Shown one piece after another: positions 45,437 through 55,682 of a DNA stretch of 64,000 nt. The first letter of the stretch is position 1; every line of letters starts with the position of its first letter. The notes below the pieces were generated by a model, which was given only the letters and a program-made list of their open reading frames with translations, was not told the DNA's origin and did no database searches. The translations under genes were made by a program, and so were the position numbers. The DNA comes from a bacterium 336/3 (GTDB lineage: Bacteria > Bacteroidota > Bacteroidia > Cytophagales > Thermonemataceae): NCBI GenBank assembly GCA_001281695.1, contig LJIE01000001.1, forward strand, positions 812,107 to 876,106, in the 5' to 3' direction.

Positions 45437-45455
45437 GGGCGAATGTGATTCGCCC
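45437..45455. repeat. REP-like palindrome (possible terminator)
   Basis: A GC-rich perfect 8-bp inverted repeat (45437-45444 with 45448-45455) with a 3-nt loop stands out from the AT-rich surroundings. It lies 3 bases after the ctlX stop. It lacks a T run, so it resembles a REP palindrome more than an intrinsic terminator. Confidence 0.5.
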
Positions 45456-45485
45456 CTAAAAAGAAAAAAATATATTTTGAGGATT

Positions 45486-46580
45486 TTAAAAACCATATCT
45501 GTTTTTAGAATTGGAGTTTAATTTTGCCATTGCTTCAATACGCTTGTTAGCAAGTTGTACAGCTGCTTTATGAGTGTTGATTTTTTCTCTTTCAGCAGTT
45601 TCAATAATATCCAAAGTATATTGATAGATTCTTTCAGTCTGTTCATAAGCTCTTTCCGAATTATAAGTAGGCATAGCTATTTCACAATATACATTAATGA
45701 TACCTCCAGAATTGATAAGAAAATCAGGGGCATACAAAATACCTTTTTCTCCACACAAATCTCCATGACGATTTTCATCTTGTAATTGATTATTGGCTGC
45801 TCCAGCAATAATTTTACATTTTAGACGACTTAAAGTGTCATCATTTACAGTTGCACCCAATGCACAAGGAGCATAAATATCCATATCAGCATCATAGATA
45901 TTATCTTTATCAACTACTTGTAAATTAGAAAACTGCTTTGTAAGAGCTTGGATTCTGTCTTCGTAAATATCAGAAATAATTACTTGAGCATTTTCTTTTA
46001 CAAGATGTTCCACCAAATATTGCCCTACATGCCCAACGCCTTGTACAGCAACTTTTTTCCCTGCCAAACTATCAGATCCATATACTTTTTTGGCTGCTGC
46101 TTTCATGCCCACATACACACCATAAGCTGTAACAGGTGAAGGATCTCCACTTCCACCCAAACTTTTAGGCATTCCAGAAACATATTTAGTTTCCATAGCC
46201 ACTTGTTCAATATCTTGCGTTCCAATCCCTACATCTTCGGCAGTAATATACTTTCCGCCTAAACTATCTACAAAACGACCAAAAGCTCTGAACAAAGCTT
46301 CCGATTTATGTTTACGAGCATCTCCAATAATGACAGCTTTTCCGCCTCCAATGTTCAAACCAGCGACGGCATTTTTGTAAGTCATTCCACGAGAAAGACG
46401 TAAAACATCTTTAAGAGCTTCTGCTTCAGAGTTGTACATCCACATACGAGTACCACCCGCAGCAGGACCTAAAACAGTATTATGAATAGCGATAATAGCC
46501 TTTAAACCAGTTTGAGGATCGTTACAAAAGACGACTTGCTCATGATTATTTTCGTTGATTTGGTCAAAAACAGATTGCAT
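45486..46580 (-). CDS. Leucine/valine dehydrogenase (Glu/Leu/Phe/Val dehydrogenase family)
   Basis: The start is set at ATG 46580 (MQSVFDQINENNHEQVVFCN), giving 364 residues, the usual length of leucine dehydrogenase; the frame upstream to 46652 adds 24 unlikely residues. Seen are the substrate loop AAGGTRMWMY, the catalytic lysine regions LSRGMTYKNA and NIGGGKAVIIGD, the Rossmann motif VAVQGVGHVGQYLVEHL and AGAANNQL. It oxidatively deaminates branched-chain amino acids with NAD. Valine and leucine preference cannot be separated by eye. Confidence 0.88.
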   Translation of the reverse strand: MQSVFDQINENNHEQVVFCNDPQTGLKAIIAIHNTVLGPAAGGTRMWMYNSEAEALKDVLRLSRGMTYKNAVAGLNIGGGKAVIIGDARKHKSEALFRAFGRFVDSLGGKYITAEDVGIGTQDIEQVAMETKYVSGMPKSLGGSGDPSPVTAYGVYVGMKAAAKKVYGSDSLAGKKVAVQGVGHVGQYLVEHLVKENAQVIISDIYEDRIQALTKQFSNLQVVDKDNIYDADMDIYAPCALGATVNDDTLSRLKCKIIAGAANNQLQDENRHGDLCGEKGILYAPDFLINSGGIINVYCEIAMPTYNSERAYEQTERIYQYTLDIIETAEREKINTHKAAVQLANKRIEAMAKLNSNSKNRYGF

Positions 46581-46728
46581 ATATAAAGCGTTGAATAAGT
46601 GATTAATTGAATCTGATATTTTTTTGTGGCTGTAAAAATAGTTTTTTTTCAAGAAAAATAAGATTTTTGTATGAACTTTTCGGGTAAGTCAATGATTATC
46701 CTCAATAACTTATAACATATCACTATTT

Positions 46729-47205
46729 ATGGCTTCTTCTCTCAAAAATTTAAGTGAATATTCAAATAAAAATATAGGCGATATTAGCCAAAAACGTTTT
46801 GGTATTGTAGTTGCTGAGTGGAACAGTGAAGTAACAGAAGCCCTTTTGAAAGGAGCTTATGATACTTTACTTAAACATGGAGCAAAAGAAGAAAATATTA
46901 TAATCAAAACAGTAGCAGGGAGTTATGAGCTTTCTTTAGGTTCTCAATGGTTTGCTGAACGCAGAGATATTGACGCAGTAATTACATTGGGTTGTATTAT
47001 TCAAGGTGAAACTCGCCATTTTGATTTCATTTCGCATGCTGTAGCTATAGGTATTACTGAAGTAAATTTAAAATATAACAAACCAGTTATTTTTGGCGTT
47101 CTTACAACAGACAATCTTGCTCAAGCCATAGACCGTTCGGGTGGTAAACATGGCAACAAAGGAGATGAGGCAGCCATTACAGCAATCAAAATGTTATTTT
47201 TCTAA
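46729..47205 (+). CDS. ribH: 6,7-dimethyl-8-ribityllumazine synthase
   Basis: A 158-residue enzyme of riboflavin synthesis. Typical segments are FGIVVAEWNSEVTEALLKGA near 25-44, TVAGSYELSLGSQW near 65-78, ALITLGC-like VITLGCIIQGETRHFDFI near 86-103 with the catalytic His, and PVIFGVLTTDN. It joins the pyrimidine and dihydroxybutanone phosphate. It starts a same-strand run with the DMT transporter (9 bp later) and PorV-like gene. Confidence 0.96.
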   Translation: MASSLKNLSEYSNKNIGDISQKRFGIVVAEWNSEVTEALLKGAYDTLLKHGAKEENIIIKTVAGSYELSLGSQWFAERRDIDAVITLGCIIQGETRHFDFISHAVAIGITEVNLKYNKPVIFGVLTTDNLAQAIDRSGGKHGNKGDEAAITAIKMLFF

Positions 47206-47214
47206 ACCAAAATC

Positions 47215-48150
47215 ATGAAAACTCTTACACCAGCTACCCAAACCAGCAGTTATCCTGTTTTGGCTTGGGTTTTACTTTTTTTACTTTCTATTATTTGGGG
47301 AACATCTTTTCTACTGATTAAAATAGGGTTAGAAGTTTTTCCACCTGTGCAGGTGGCTTCTTTGCGTATTGCTTCTGCTTTTTTAGTAATAGTGATACCT
47401 GCTCTGTGGCATTTTAGGCTTGTACCCAAACAAAAAATAGGCTTTTTATTACTTTCAGGTTTATTAGGTAATTTAATACCTGCGTTTTTATTTGCCATTG
47501 CTCAAACAGAAATTAAAAGCTCTGTGGCAAGTATCTTGAACTCTCTAACACCCTTTTTTACATTTGTGGTAGGGGTTCTGTTTTTTAGTAAGAAAAGTGC
47601 TTGGCAAAAAGCAATAGGCATTAGCTTAGGAATAGTCGGAACTGTTCTTATTTTTGTAAAGAAAGAAGGAATAGAGTTCAATTCATACGCTCTTTTGATA
47701 GTATTAGCTACCATATGTTATGGGTTTAATGTAAACCTAACAGGAAAATACCTCTCAGATGTTCGCCCCATTCATATCACAAGTATTTCTATTTTTATGG
47801 TAGGAATGATGGCTAATATATTTTTGTTTGGTTTTACAGATTTTGTAGACGTTTACCAAAATGCTCCAGTTACCAAAACATCTTTTGGCGTATTTATTGA
47901 TGTTCCTAAAACAGAACTAGCTTTAATTTTAGTAATGGCATTGGGCATTGTAGGTTCTGGAATAAGCTCTATGGTATTTTACAAATTATTACAAATGTCA
48001 TCACCATTGTTTGCAAGTTCTGTAACTTATGTGATTCCAATTGTAGGAGTAAGCTTGGGAGTATTGAATGGGGAAACTATTACAATGTGGCATTTAATTG
48101 GGATGAGTTTTATTATCTTTGGTGTACTCTTAATGAATAGAAATAAATAA
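47215..48150 (+). CDS. DMT-superfamily transporter (two EamA domains)
   Basis: A 311-residue membrane protein with ten predicted membrane segments arranged as two EamA repeats (about 17-150 and 160-308). The first holds FLLSIIWGTSFLLIKIGLEV and the typical exporter segment SSVASILNSLTPFFT; the second ends YVIPIVGVSLGVLNGE. Family members export or import metabolites and amino acids. The 9-bp distance from ribH raises the possibility of flavin transport, but linkage alone does not show it. Confidence 0.88.
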   Translation: MKTLTPATQTSSYPVLAWVLLFLLSIIWGTSFLLIKIGLEVFPPVQVASLRIASAFLVIVIPALWHFRLVPKQKIGFLLLSGLLGNLIPAFLFAIAQTEIKSSVASILNSLTPFFTFVVGVLFFSKKSAWQKAIGISLGIVGTVLIFVKKEGIEFNSYALLIVLATICYGFNVNLTGKYLSDVRPIHITSISIFMVGMMANIFLFGFTDFVDVYQNAPVTKTSFGVFIDVPKTELALILVMALGIVGSGISSMVFYKLLQMSSPLFASSVTYVIPIVGVSLGVLNGETITMWHLIGMSFIIFGVLLMNRNK

Positions 48151-48183
48151 CAATGGTCCTGAAACAATAATCAATGATGATCA

Positions 48184-49251
48184 ATGAATAAATTTTTAAT
48201 TCTTCTTGTATTATTGTTTGTTCTTGCTTGTAACAGATTGGATGCTCAATTTGCTCCAAAATACAGCAATGAATTCTTGAATATTGGAGTAGGAGCAAGA
48301 GGGCTTGCCATGTCTGGAACAATGACAGTTACTGTGGATGATGTTACTTCCAGCTACTGGAATCCTGCGGGGTTACTTCATATCAAATCTAAATATGAGG
48401 TATCTCTGATGCATGCTGAGTATTTTGCAGGTATAGCACAATACGATTATATAGGTTTTGCAACACCCGTAGATTCTACAAGTCATATTGCTATTTCAGC
48501 TATTCGTTTTGGCGTAGATGATATTCCCGATACTCGTTTTCTTTATGATGTCAATGGAGCTATTAACTATAATAATGTTCAGTTTTTTTCAGCTGCCGAT
48601 TATGCCTTTCAGGTTTCTTATGCCAAACGTCTCCCTAAACTAAAAAATCTCCAACTAGGAGGGAATTTTAAAGTAATATACAGGCAAGCAGGCGATTTTG
48701 CAACAGCTTGGGGCTTTGGATTGGATGCAGGAGCTCAAATTAAACTGGGTAAATGGAATGTGGGAGCTATGGCAAGAGATATTACAGGAACATTTACGGC
48801 TTGGAGGCATAATTTAGCATTGTTGTATGCTATTTATGCACAAACAGGAAATCCCATTCCTCAAAATTCGGTAGAAATTACAGTTCCTAAACTTAATGTA
48901 GGAATGAGCAGACGTTTTCCTATTCAAAAAAACTTTGGGTTACTTACAGCTTTTGAATTGCAAAACACCTTTGATGGTAAACGAAATACACTAATTTCCT
49001 CCGATTTTATTTCAATCGCTCCAGCTTTGGGGATTGAAGGCGATTATAAGCAAACTATTTTCTTAAGAGCAGGGATTGGTAACTACCAAAAAATCAAAAA
49101 CTTTGATAGTAGTACATATACTAGCATTCAAAGTAATTTTGGAGCAGGTTTTAAATTGAAACGTTTTACAATTGATTATGCTCTTACAGATGTAGTAAGT
49201 AATGATGCAGGGCTATATTCACATGTTTTTTCTGTAAAAGCTATTTTCTAG
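48184..49251 (+). CDS. PorV/PorQ family outer membrane protein
   Basis: A 355-residue protein with a signal peptide ending near LDAQ (about 22). The mature N-terminus EFLNIGVGARGLAMSGTMTV followed by DVTSSYWNPAGL is the hallmark of the PorV/PorQ family, FadL-like beta barrels. PorV shuttles type IX secretion substrates to the attachment complex in Bacteroidota, but most genomes carry several paralogues of unclear role. No other T9SS gene is nearby, so the exact role is open. Confidence 0.85.
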   Translation: MNKFLILLVLLFVLACNRLDAQFAPKYSNEFLNIGVGARGLAMSGTMTVTVDDVTSSYWNPAGLLHIKSKYEVSLMHAEYFAGIAQYDYIGFATPVDSTSHIAISAIRFGVDDIPDTRFLYDVNGAINYNNVQFFSAADYAFQVSYAKRLPKLKNLQLGGNFKVIYRQAGDFATAWGFGLDAGAQIKLGKWNVGAMARDITGTFTAWRHNLALLYAIYAQTGNPIPQNSVEITVPKLNVGMSRRFPIQKNFGLLTAFELQNTFDGKRNTLISSDFISIAPALGIEGDYKQTIFLRAGIGNYQKIKNFDSSTYTSIQSNFGAGFKLKRFTIDYALTDVVSNDAGLYSHVFSVKAIF

Positions 49252-49311
49252 GTAATAGATACTTCTCTTTAAACTTTATTTTTATAAATTTGCCCAAATA
49301 CGTTTAATGTT

Positions 49312-51444
49312 ATGAAGCCAAATTTTAGCAATATATCTTTTGAGAGTCTTTTAAAAGTATCCAAACAACCTACAAGTATTGGAGATAATAAAGTTTGGAA
49401 AACTCCTGAGAGCATTGATATCTATACTTTTTATACAGCCAATGAAGCTAAAAACCTAAGTCATTTAAGCTTCATAGCAGGAAAACCACCCTATCTAAGA
49501 GGTCCATATAGCACTATGTATCTCCAACGCCCTTGGACAATACGCCAATATGCAGGTTTTTCAACTGCCAAAGACTCCAATGCTTTTTATAGAAGAAACC
49601 TTGCAGCAGGGCAAAAAGGACTTTCTGTTGCTTTTGACTTGGCAACACACAGAGGCTACGATTCTGATCATCCAAGAGTAGTAGGAGATGTTGGAAAGGC
49701 AGGTGTTGCCATTGATAGTGTAGAAGATATGAAAATATTATTTGATGGAATACCATTAAACGATATGTCCGTTTCTATGACCATGAATGGGGCTGTAATT
49801 CCTATCATGGCATTTTATATTGTAGCTGCTGAAGAACAAGGAGTAAAAGCAGAAGAGCTTTCTGGAACAATTCAGAATGATATTTTGAAAGAATTCATGG
49901 TACGTAATACGTACATTTACCCTCCCAAGCCAAGTATGCGTATTATTGGAGATATTTTTGCTTATGCTTCCAAAAATATGCCTAAATTTAATAATATTAG
50001 TATTTCAGGTTATCACATGCATGAGGCAGGGGCAACAGCTGATTTGGAACTTGCCTATACACTTGCAGATGGTTTAGAATATATCAGAACGGGACTTGCA
50101 GCAGGACTTGATATTGATGATTTTGCTCCTCGACTCTCATTCTTTTGGGCAATAGGCATGAATCATTTCATGGAGATAGCTAAAATGAGGGCTGGGCGTT
50201 TACTTTGGTCAAAAATTGTTAAAAAATTCAACCCCAAAAAGCCTATTTCAATGGCTTTGCGAACACACTGTCAAACATCAGGATATAGCCTTACAGAACA
50301 AGACCCCTTCAACAATATAGCTCGTACAGCCATTGAAGCATTGGCTGCTGCTTTAGGGCATACACAATCTTTACATACAAATTCTTTAGATGAGGCAATA
50401 GCCTTGCCAACTGATTTTTCGGCTCGTATTGCTCGAAATACACAATTAATATTGCAAGAAGAAAGTAGCATTTGCCAGACTGTTGACCCTTGGGGAGGTT
50501 CTTATTATGTAGAAAAACTAACCCATGATTTGGTAGAAAAATCGTGGCAATTAATTGAAGAGGTAGAAGAATTAGGAGGAATGGCAAAAGCTATTGAAAC
50601 TGGGTTGCCTAAAATGCGTATAGAAGAGGCTGCTGCTAAAAAACAGGCTCGTATAGATGCTAATAAAGAAATTATTGTAGGTGTGAATCAGTTTAAACCT
50701 ACATCAGAGAAAGAATTGGAACTTTTAGAAGTAGATAACACAACTGTTCGTAATGAACAAATAGCTCGTTTGCAAAAAATAAAAGCTGAAAGAGATAGTG
50801 ATGCTGTTAAAAAAGCATTAGAGGCAATTATAGAATCTGCTAAAACAGGAGAAGGAAACTTGTTAGATTTGGCTGTACAGGCAGCTCGATTAAGAGCCAC
50901 TTTAGGCGAAATTTCAGATGCGATGGAAACTGTTTTTGGAAGGTATCAAGCAACCATCCGAGCTATTTCAGGTGTGTATGCTTCAGAAGTTTCTGACGAT
51001 GAAAATTTTAAGAAAGCACAAGATTTGGCAGATCAATTTGCAGAAATGGAAGGAAGAAGGCCACGTATCATGATTGCTAAAATGGGACAAGATGGACATG
51101 ATAGAGGAGCTAAAGTAATTGCTACTAGTTTTGCTGATTTAGGTTTTGATGTAGATATAGGTTCTCTATTCCAAACTCCTGCTGAAGTTGCTCGCCAAGC
51201 TGCTGAAAATGATGTACATGTAGTGGGTGTAAGTTCTCTTGCAGCTGGTCATAAAACACTTGTACCACAACTCATTGAAGAACTTAAAAAAATAGGTAGA
51301 GAAGATATTTTAGTAATAGTAGGCGGAGTGATTCCCCCAAAAGATTATCAATTTCTGTATGAGGCAGGAGTAATGGGTATTTTTGGGCCAGGTACTGTTA
51401 TTTCTGTGGCTGCACAAAGTATTATATCAAAACTCTTAAATTAA
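49312..51444 (+). CDS. scpA: Methylmalonyl-CoA mutase, large (catalytic) subunit
   Basis: A 710-residue adenosylcobalamin enzyme converting (R)-methylmalonyl-CoA and succinyl-CoA. The TIM-barrel part holds [20 protein letters not shown] near 64-83 and [21 protein letters not shown]. The C-terminal B12 domain has the base-on motif DGHDRG with His596 and, further on, the GVS-S and GGVIPP segments. It acts in propionate and branched-chain catabolism. The partner small subunit gene, usually just upstream, is not present here; the upstream gene is PorV-like. A TAAATTTG element at 49285-49292 may be its -7 box. Confidence 0.95.
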   Translation: MKPNFSNISFESLLKVSKQPTSIGDNKVWKTPESIDIYTFYTANEAKNLSHLSFIAGKPPYLRGPYSTMYLQRPWTIRQYAGFSTAKDSNAFYRRNLAAGQKGLSVAFDLATHRGYDSDHPRVVGDVGKAGVAIDSVEDMKILFDGIPLNDMSVSMTMNGAVIPIMAFYIVAAEEQGVKAEELSGTIQNDILKEFMVRNTYIYPPKPSMRIIGDIFAYASKNMPKFNNISISGYHMHEAGATADLELAYTLADGLEYIRTGLAAGLDIDDFAPRLSFFWAIGMNHFMEIAKMRAGRLLWSKIVKKFNPKKPISMALRTHCQTSGYSLTEQDPFNNIARTAIEALAAALGHTQSLHTNSLDEAIALPTDFSARIARNTQLILQEESSICQTVDPWGGSYYVEKLTHDLVEKSWQLIEEVEELGGMAKAIETGLPKMRIEEAAAKKQARIDANKEIIVGVNQFKPTSEKELELLEVDNTTVRNEQIARLQKIKAERDSDAVKKALEAIIESAKTGEGNLLDLAVQAARLRATLGEISDAMETVFGRYQATIRAISGVYASEVSDDENFKKAQDLADQFAEMEGRRPRIMIAKMGQDGHDRGAKVIATSFADLGFDVDIGSLFQTPAEVARQAAENDVHVVGVSSLAAGHKTLVPQLIEELKKIGREDILVIVGGVIPPKDYQFLYEAGVMGIFGPGTVISVAAQSIISKLLN

Positions 51445-51596
51445 AATTTATTTATAAATATAAAATATTGAAAAAACAAGTATTGGTAGAATTTTGAACC
51501 AAATATTGATTTAATTTTAAATTAATATTTGGTTAATATGTTTATTTTTAGTATAATCATGAGATTTTTTATATAGTAAAAATAAACACTATTCTT

Positions 51597-53837
51597 ATGC
51601 ATTATCAAAGAAAACTTTTATACATAAAAGTACATACAATCTTGTTTGTTGTATTATGCTTAGCAAATAGTACCGTATTTGCACAAATAGATTCAGTTCA
51701 AAAAGGTAAACTCTTCTCATCTTCTGTAGATGAATTACTTCTGATACCTGTCAAGGAGAAAAAAGAAGTTAGTATTGCATCTAATATTGTAAAAGATATC
51801 GATAAACAACCCGCTTCTGTAACTGTTATCAGTAAAGAGCAAATTAGATTGAGTGGAGCAAGAACTCTCTCTGAGGTTCTTACAGTATTTTCACCAGGTT
51901 ATTTTGCAGTAGAAGATCAAGATGATATTATTGCAGGCTTCAGAGGAATGGCACCTGATAACAACTCTAAGGTATTACTATTAGTCAATGGGCAGAACTT
52001 GAATACAGAGTTTTTTTGGGGACCTCCTGACGCAATTCTAAATAGCCAAAATCTAGAATATATAGAACGTATAGAAGTTATAAGAGGTTCTGGATCAGTT
52101 ACTTTGGGGCAAGGAGCTTTATTGGGGGTTATTAATATTGTTACGCAAGATGCTAAAAATGAAACAAGTGGGAGTACACAGGTTGCTACTTCTGTAGGTT
52201 TAAACGACTATTATGGAGGCTCTTTAGGAGTTAAACTTAATATGAAAGGGATTAAATCTTATACTTATATATCAGGGTTAAATTATCAAGGACAAGAGTT
52301 TAGACGTGAAGGTTGGGCAGCTTTACAAAATAATCAGGGTTTTGCAGGAGGAAAAGTTGCAGACATGGGGCATAGATTGCGAAGGAATGATAATATTACA
52401 ATTATTAATACAACTCAATATAAAGATTTAATTATTAACATCTTAAAAACAGAACAAAAGAGAGATTTATATAATTTTTATAGAGATAGAGAAGTCATTA
52501 GGCAAGATTTGTTAAGTTTAGGAGTGAGTTATAATTTTAAAATTTCAGAAAAAATCACCAATACTACTACAGCATCTTTTATCAATGATGATTATGGTTT
52601 GTATTCTCTTTCAGGAACTGTTATGGGAGGAACAGCAGAACAAAGATATGGTGGTAAAACGGTTTTTAACATAGATGATTTGTGGAAGCGTAATAAAACA
52701 GCAATAGGAGTAGAATATAAAACCTTTTCCATGGGGTTGCCTAATAAAGACAATAATAATTTCATCGCAAATGTGGTGGGTTCTTTTAACCCTGCCACAG
52801 CCAATAATGATTTAACAATGTCTTTTCAACAAAAAATAAATCTACTTAGTGTTTTTGCAGAGGATTTTTATTCTATTAATGAAAAAATAGATATATTCGC
52901 TGCTTTTCGATATGATCAACACCCATTTTGGGGACAAAATATTTCACCACGTTTTGGAGCAATTTATACACCATCTAAAAAATTATTGATTAGAGCTTCT
53001 TATCAAGCAGGCTTTAGAGGGGCTGTAGGACTTCATTATTCTGGAGGATATAGAAAAGATGGTTTTCTTCGTTCCGAAAATTACTCACAAATCAACGGTT
53101 TAGGTATTCCTAATGCAAATAACATAGCTTCTATTGTTCCTGAACGAATTAATAATATAGAACTGTCTTTGAAATATAACTTTACTGATGATCTTGTACT
53201 AAATACTGTAGGATTCTATAATACAGTACAAAATGTAATAGATGTAGGTGTAATTTACCAAGATCCTAATGTATTTCCAATGATTAGTATAGGTTCTGAT
53301 GTGCCTGGAGACTGGAATGGATATTGGTATTTTAAAAATACACCTGGAACATTCAATCAATTAGGTAGTGAATCCACTTTAAGTTTTACAAAACCTAAAT
53401 ATTCTTTTATTTTGAGCCATTCTTTAGTCAAAGTAATCAATGCTACTCAAGAACAAAAAGATTTAGCAGAGAATGCTAATAGTATGTACTTAGCATCAGA
53501 AGATGGAAAACTTCGCTATAAAGCATTTCCCGAAAATATTATTCGTTTTAATGCACTTGCTAAACCTTTCAAAAAACTTAATGTAGGATTAAACATGCTC
53601 TATTATTCTTCTTGGGTCTCACCTGTGGGTACAGTCGCTCAAGGTAGTTTACTTGTAAATATAGGCTTGGGATATGATATTTCTAACAAATCTAGTATAG
53701 ATATACAAATAAAAAATATCACCAATCAAAATAACTTATACCCAATGAATAGTAATGCAGGAGGACCTGATGTATCACCAGGAACACCTGCTTGGGAAAG
53801 CACTACCTTATGGGCTACCTTTAGAATAGATTTATGA
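51597..53837 (+). CDS. TonB-dependent receptor
   Basis: A 746-residue outer membrane receptor with a signal peptide ending near VFAQ (about 30). The plug domain spans about 60-170 (QPASVTVISKEQIRLSGAR, then VLLLVNGQNLN and YIERIEVIRGSGS), followed by a 22-strand barrel ending in an aromatic-basic strand (WATFRIDL). It lacks the CarboxypepD_reg extension and SusD partner of glycan systems. It more resembles siderophore- or colicin-type receptors. Ligand unknown. About 150 bp of AT-rich DNA precede it and a strong terminator follows. Confidence 0.9.
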   Translation: MHYQRKLLYIKVHTILFVVLCLANSTVFAQIDSVQKGKLFSSSVDELLLIPVKEKKEVSIASNIVKDIDKQPASVTVISKEQIRLSGARTLSEVLTVFSPGYFAVEDQDDIIAGFRGMAPDNNSKVLLLVNGQNLNTEFFWGPPDAILNSQNLEYIERIEVIRGSGSVTLGQGALLGVINIVTQDAKNETSGSTQVATSVGLNDYYGGSLGVKLNMKGIKSYTYISGLNYQGQEFRREGWAALQNNQGFAGGKVADMGHRLRRNDNITIINTTQYKDLIINILKTEQKRDLYNFYRDREVIRQDLLSLGVSYNFKISEKITNTTTASFINDDYGLYSLSGTVMGGTAEQRYGGKTVFNIDDLWKRNKTAIGVEYKTFSMGLPNKDNNNFIANVVGSFNPATANNDLTMSFQQKINLLSVFAEDFYSINEKIDIFAAFRYDQHPFWGQNISPRFGAIYTPSKKLLIRASYQAGFRGAVGLHYSGGYRKDGFLRSENYSQINGLGIPNANNIASIVPERINNIELSLKYNFTDDLVLNTVGFYNTVQNVIDVGVIYQDPNVFPMISIGSDVPGDWNGYWYFKNTPGTFNQLGSESTLSFTKPKYSFILSHSLVKVINATQEQKDLAENANSMYLASEDGKLRYKAFPENIIRFNALAKPFKKLNVGLNMLYYSSWVSPVGTVAQGSLLVNIGLGYDISNKSSIDIQIKNITNQNNLYPMNSNAGGPDVSPGTPAWESTTLWATFRIDL

Positions 53838-53876
53838 GCCTAATTATATGAAATGAATCATTTCTAGAAAGGAATT

Positions 53877-53914
53877 AAAGTATAAAACAAGCATAATTGC
53901 TTGTTTTATACTTT
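53877..53914. terminator. Bidirectional terminator
   Basis: A perfect 17-bp stem (53877-53893 with 53898-53914) with a TAAT loop lies between the convergent TonB-receptor gene and the gene ending at 53921. Confidence 0.92.
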
Positions 53915-53920
53915 AATTTT

Positions 53921-54319
53921 TTATGCTTCATAGAGCCATTCTAAAGCTTTTTCAGGGCTTGGAAAATTCTGAAAATCAAAATTTGGATTATTACTACTGA
54001 AATGACTAATACTACGTTCTGAAGCTAGTCTATTAAAAATATCTACTGATTCAGACCTTGCCACCTTTAGTCTATACCCTAAACGCTGGGCTGCTTGTTG
54101 AGCAGCAGGAAAGAAATCACTCACAAGCCACTCTTCAGAACCAGGAGGGATAATACGTTCTTTACTGGCATCAATATAAAAATAAGAAGCTTTTTTTTCT
54201 TCTATTAGATGCATAGATTCTAGCCATACTTGTTTAAACTCATCAAAAGTCAAAAAACTTATAAATTCTAAAATAACAGTGTTTTTAGACTCATCAAAAT
54301 AAATATTATATTTTTTCAT
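53921..54319 (-). CDS. STAS/SEC14-like small protein
   Basis: A 132-residue cytoplasmic protein resembling the STAS/SEC14-like (SpoIIAA-like) small proteins of Cytophagia. It has an N-terminal strand pair YNIYFDESKNTVILEF, ASYFYIDASKERI near 65-77 and the ending PSPEKALEWLYEA, typical of that fold. No catalytic residues are known for the group. A role in protein-protein regulation is possible. It is 35 bp downstream of the exported OB-fold-like gene on the same strand. Confidence 0.65.
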   Translation of the reverse strand: MKKYNIYFDESKNTVILEFISFLTFDEFKQVWLESMHLIEEKKASYFYIDASKERIIPPGSEEWLVSDFFPAAQQAAQRLGYRLKVARSESVDIFNRLASERSISHFSSNNPNFDFQNFPSPEKALEWLYEA

Positions 54320-54354
54320 GAGAGATGAATGATTTATAAAATTTATAAAAAAAA

Positions 54355-54750
54355 TTACTTTTTTGATTTGAATTTCTTGAGATTCATTATTTCTTCAATA
54401 ACTAAAACTGAACAAGTAAAAGGAACTTCTTTACCATTGATATCTGTACTGATAGGTCTTTGTTCCATAGGATTATTAGAAGGTTTGATTTCCTTTGTTT
54501 CTATTTTACCTTTAATTTGAACATATTTTCCTTCCCACTTTTTTAAATCAACAGATTTGTTTTCCTTAATTACAATAGCAGATTGATCTTTTTGTTCAAA
54601 AACATAATAACTACTACCTTGAGCACAATAACTTTCTCCTGTTTTACTCCAAGGTTTCGCTACAATTTTTCCAGTAAAAGTATCTTGAGCATAAGCGTTC
54701 AAACCTAAAAAGGTTAATGCACAAAAAAACAATAGATTTTTTAAGATCAT
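54355..54750 (-). CDS. Exported OB-fold-like small protein
   Basis: A 131-residue protein with a signal peptide ending at AYAQ (about residue 21). The mature part has KWEGKYVQIKGKIETKEIK, the look of an OB-fold strand pair, and two cysteines (SYCAQG, FTCSVL) that may form a disulfide. Basic C-terminus. Probably periplasmic; function unknown. Confidence 0.68.
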   Translation of the reverse strand: MILKNLLFFCALTFLGLNAYAQDTFTGKIVAKPWSKTGESYCAQGSSYYVFEQKDQSAIVIKENKSVDLKKWEGKYVQIKGKIETKEIKPSNNPMEQRPISTDINGKEVPFTCSVLVIEEIMNLKKFKSKK

Positions 54751-54894
54751 TTTTGCATGAGTTTTGATGATACAATAATGTCCACTATTTTAATATTTTT
54801 CTTGAAGAAAACCAAAAGTTATTTTTAAAGAAAAAAAGTTTTTTGTATTTTTAGAAAGAGGCATTTTTTATAATCTACCTAAAACCCCCAGCTT

Positions 54895-55614
54895 ATGAAA
54901 GTATTAAATCCTAATTGGCTTACAGAAGGCTTGATAGATTTTGAGTATAAAAAATATATTTTGTTAGCCTACTTTAAAGGCATTCAAGAAGAATTTAAAG
55001 CCTCAAAATTATATCCTTATCTTTCAGATATAATTTTTCATTATCAGAATCTACAAAGTGTAAAAGAACATAAAAAAATACTTTATCAGAGTTTTCCTAA
55101 GCAAATTAGTAAAGCAGACTTTGAGAAATTACACTTGGAATATGAAAATTTAGTACAAGATGATGAACTCATGGAGGAACTAGAATCTATCATCAGTTTT
55201 GCATTGCCTAATTTTAAAAGCTTACTCCTTGAGGGTAAAAATATGTATGAATATATAGAGCAAAATCTTGAATTTTTGCCTATTGGTATATCTCCATTGT
55301 ATCAGAAAGAAGGCTATCTTTTACTTCACGAAGAGTTTTTAAGAAATATACAAATTTATTATTATCAGGTATCTATGTTTACAAGTATAGAAAATTCTTT
55401 TAGAGCTATCCATCTCCAACACATGGAAACCATACAAAAAAGCTTTTTTGAAACTTTTGAAAATCTAAAAATCCAGTTACTTCGTAAGTATAAACAAATG
55501 CCAAATCCAGCAACATTTTTAGTAAATGCTAAACTATCGTACCCTTTGGAAGAAACTCTGTTACCACTTGCCAAAAGAATACTGATAAAATATATTTCTC
55601 AAAATGCTGCATAA
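54895..55614 (+). CDS. Conserved-looking cytoplasmic protein, unknown function
   Basis: A 239-residue soluble protein, largely helical, with many aromatic and acidic residues (EYKKYILLAYFKGIQEEF near 17-34; YLLLHEEFLRNIQIYYYQV near 142-160). There is no signal peptide, membrane segment or known motif. It is 68 bp upstream of the ECF sigma factor gene on the same strand. A relation to that regulon is possible but not shown. Confidence 0.68.
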   Translation: MKVLNPNWLTEGLIDFEYKKYILLAYFKGIQEEFKASKLYPYLSDIIFHYQNLQSVKEHKKILYQSFPKQISKADFEKLHLEYENLVQDDELMEELESIISFALPNFKSLLLEGKNMYEYIEQNLEFLPIGISPLYQKEGYLLLHEEFLRNIQIYYYQVSMFTSIENSFRAIHLQHMETIQKSFFETFENLKIQLLRKYKQMPNPATFLVNAKLSYPLEETLLPLAKRILIKYISQNAA

Positions 55615-55682
55615 ATTTTTTTACAACGAAAAAAAAACTTTCTTTATATTTAGGAGTTAATCATCAATAATGGTTTTTTAGT

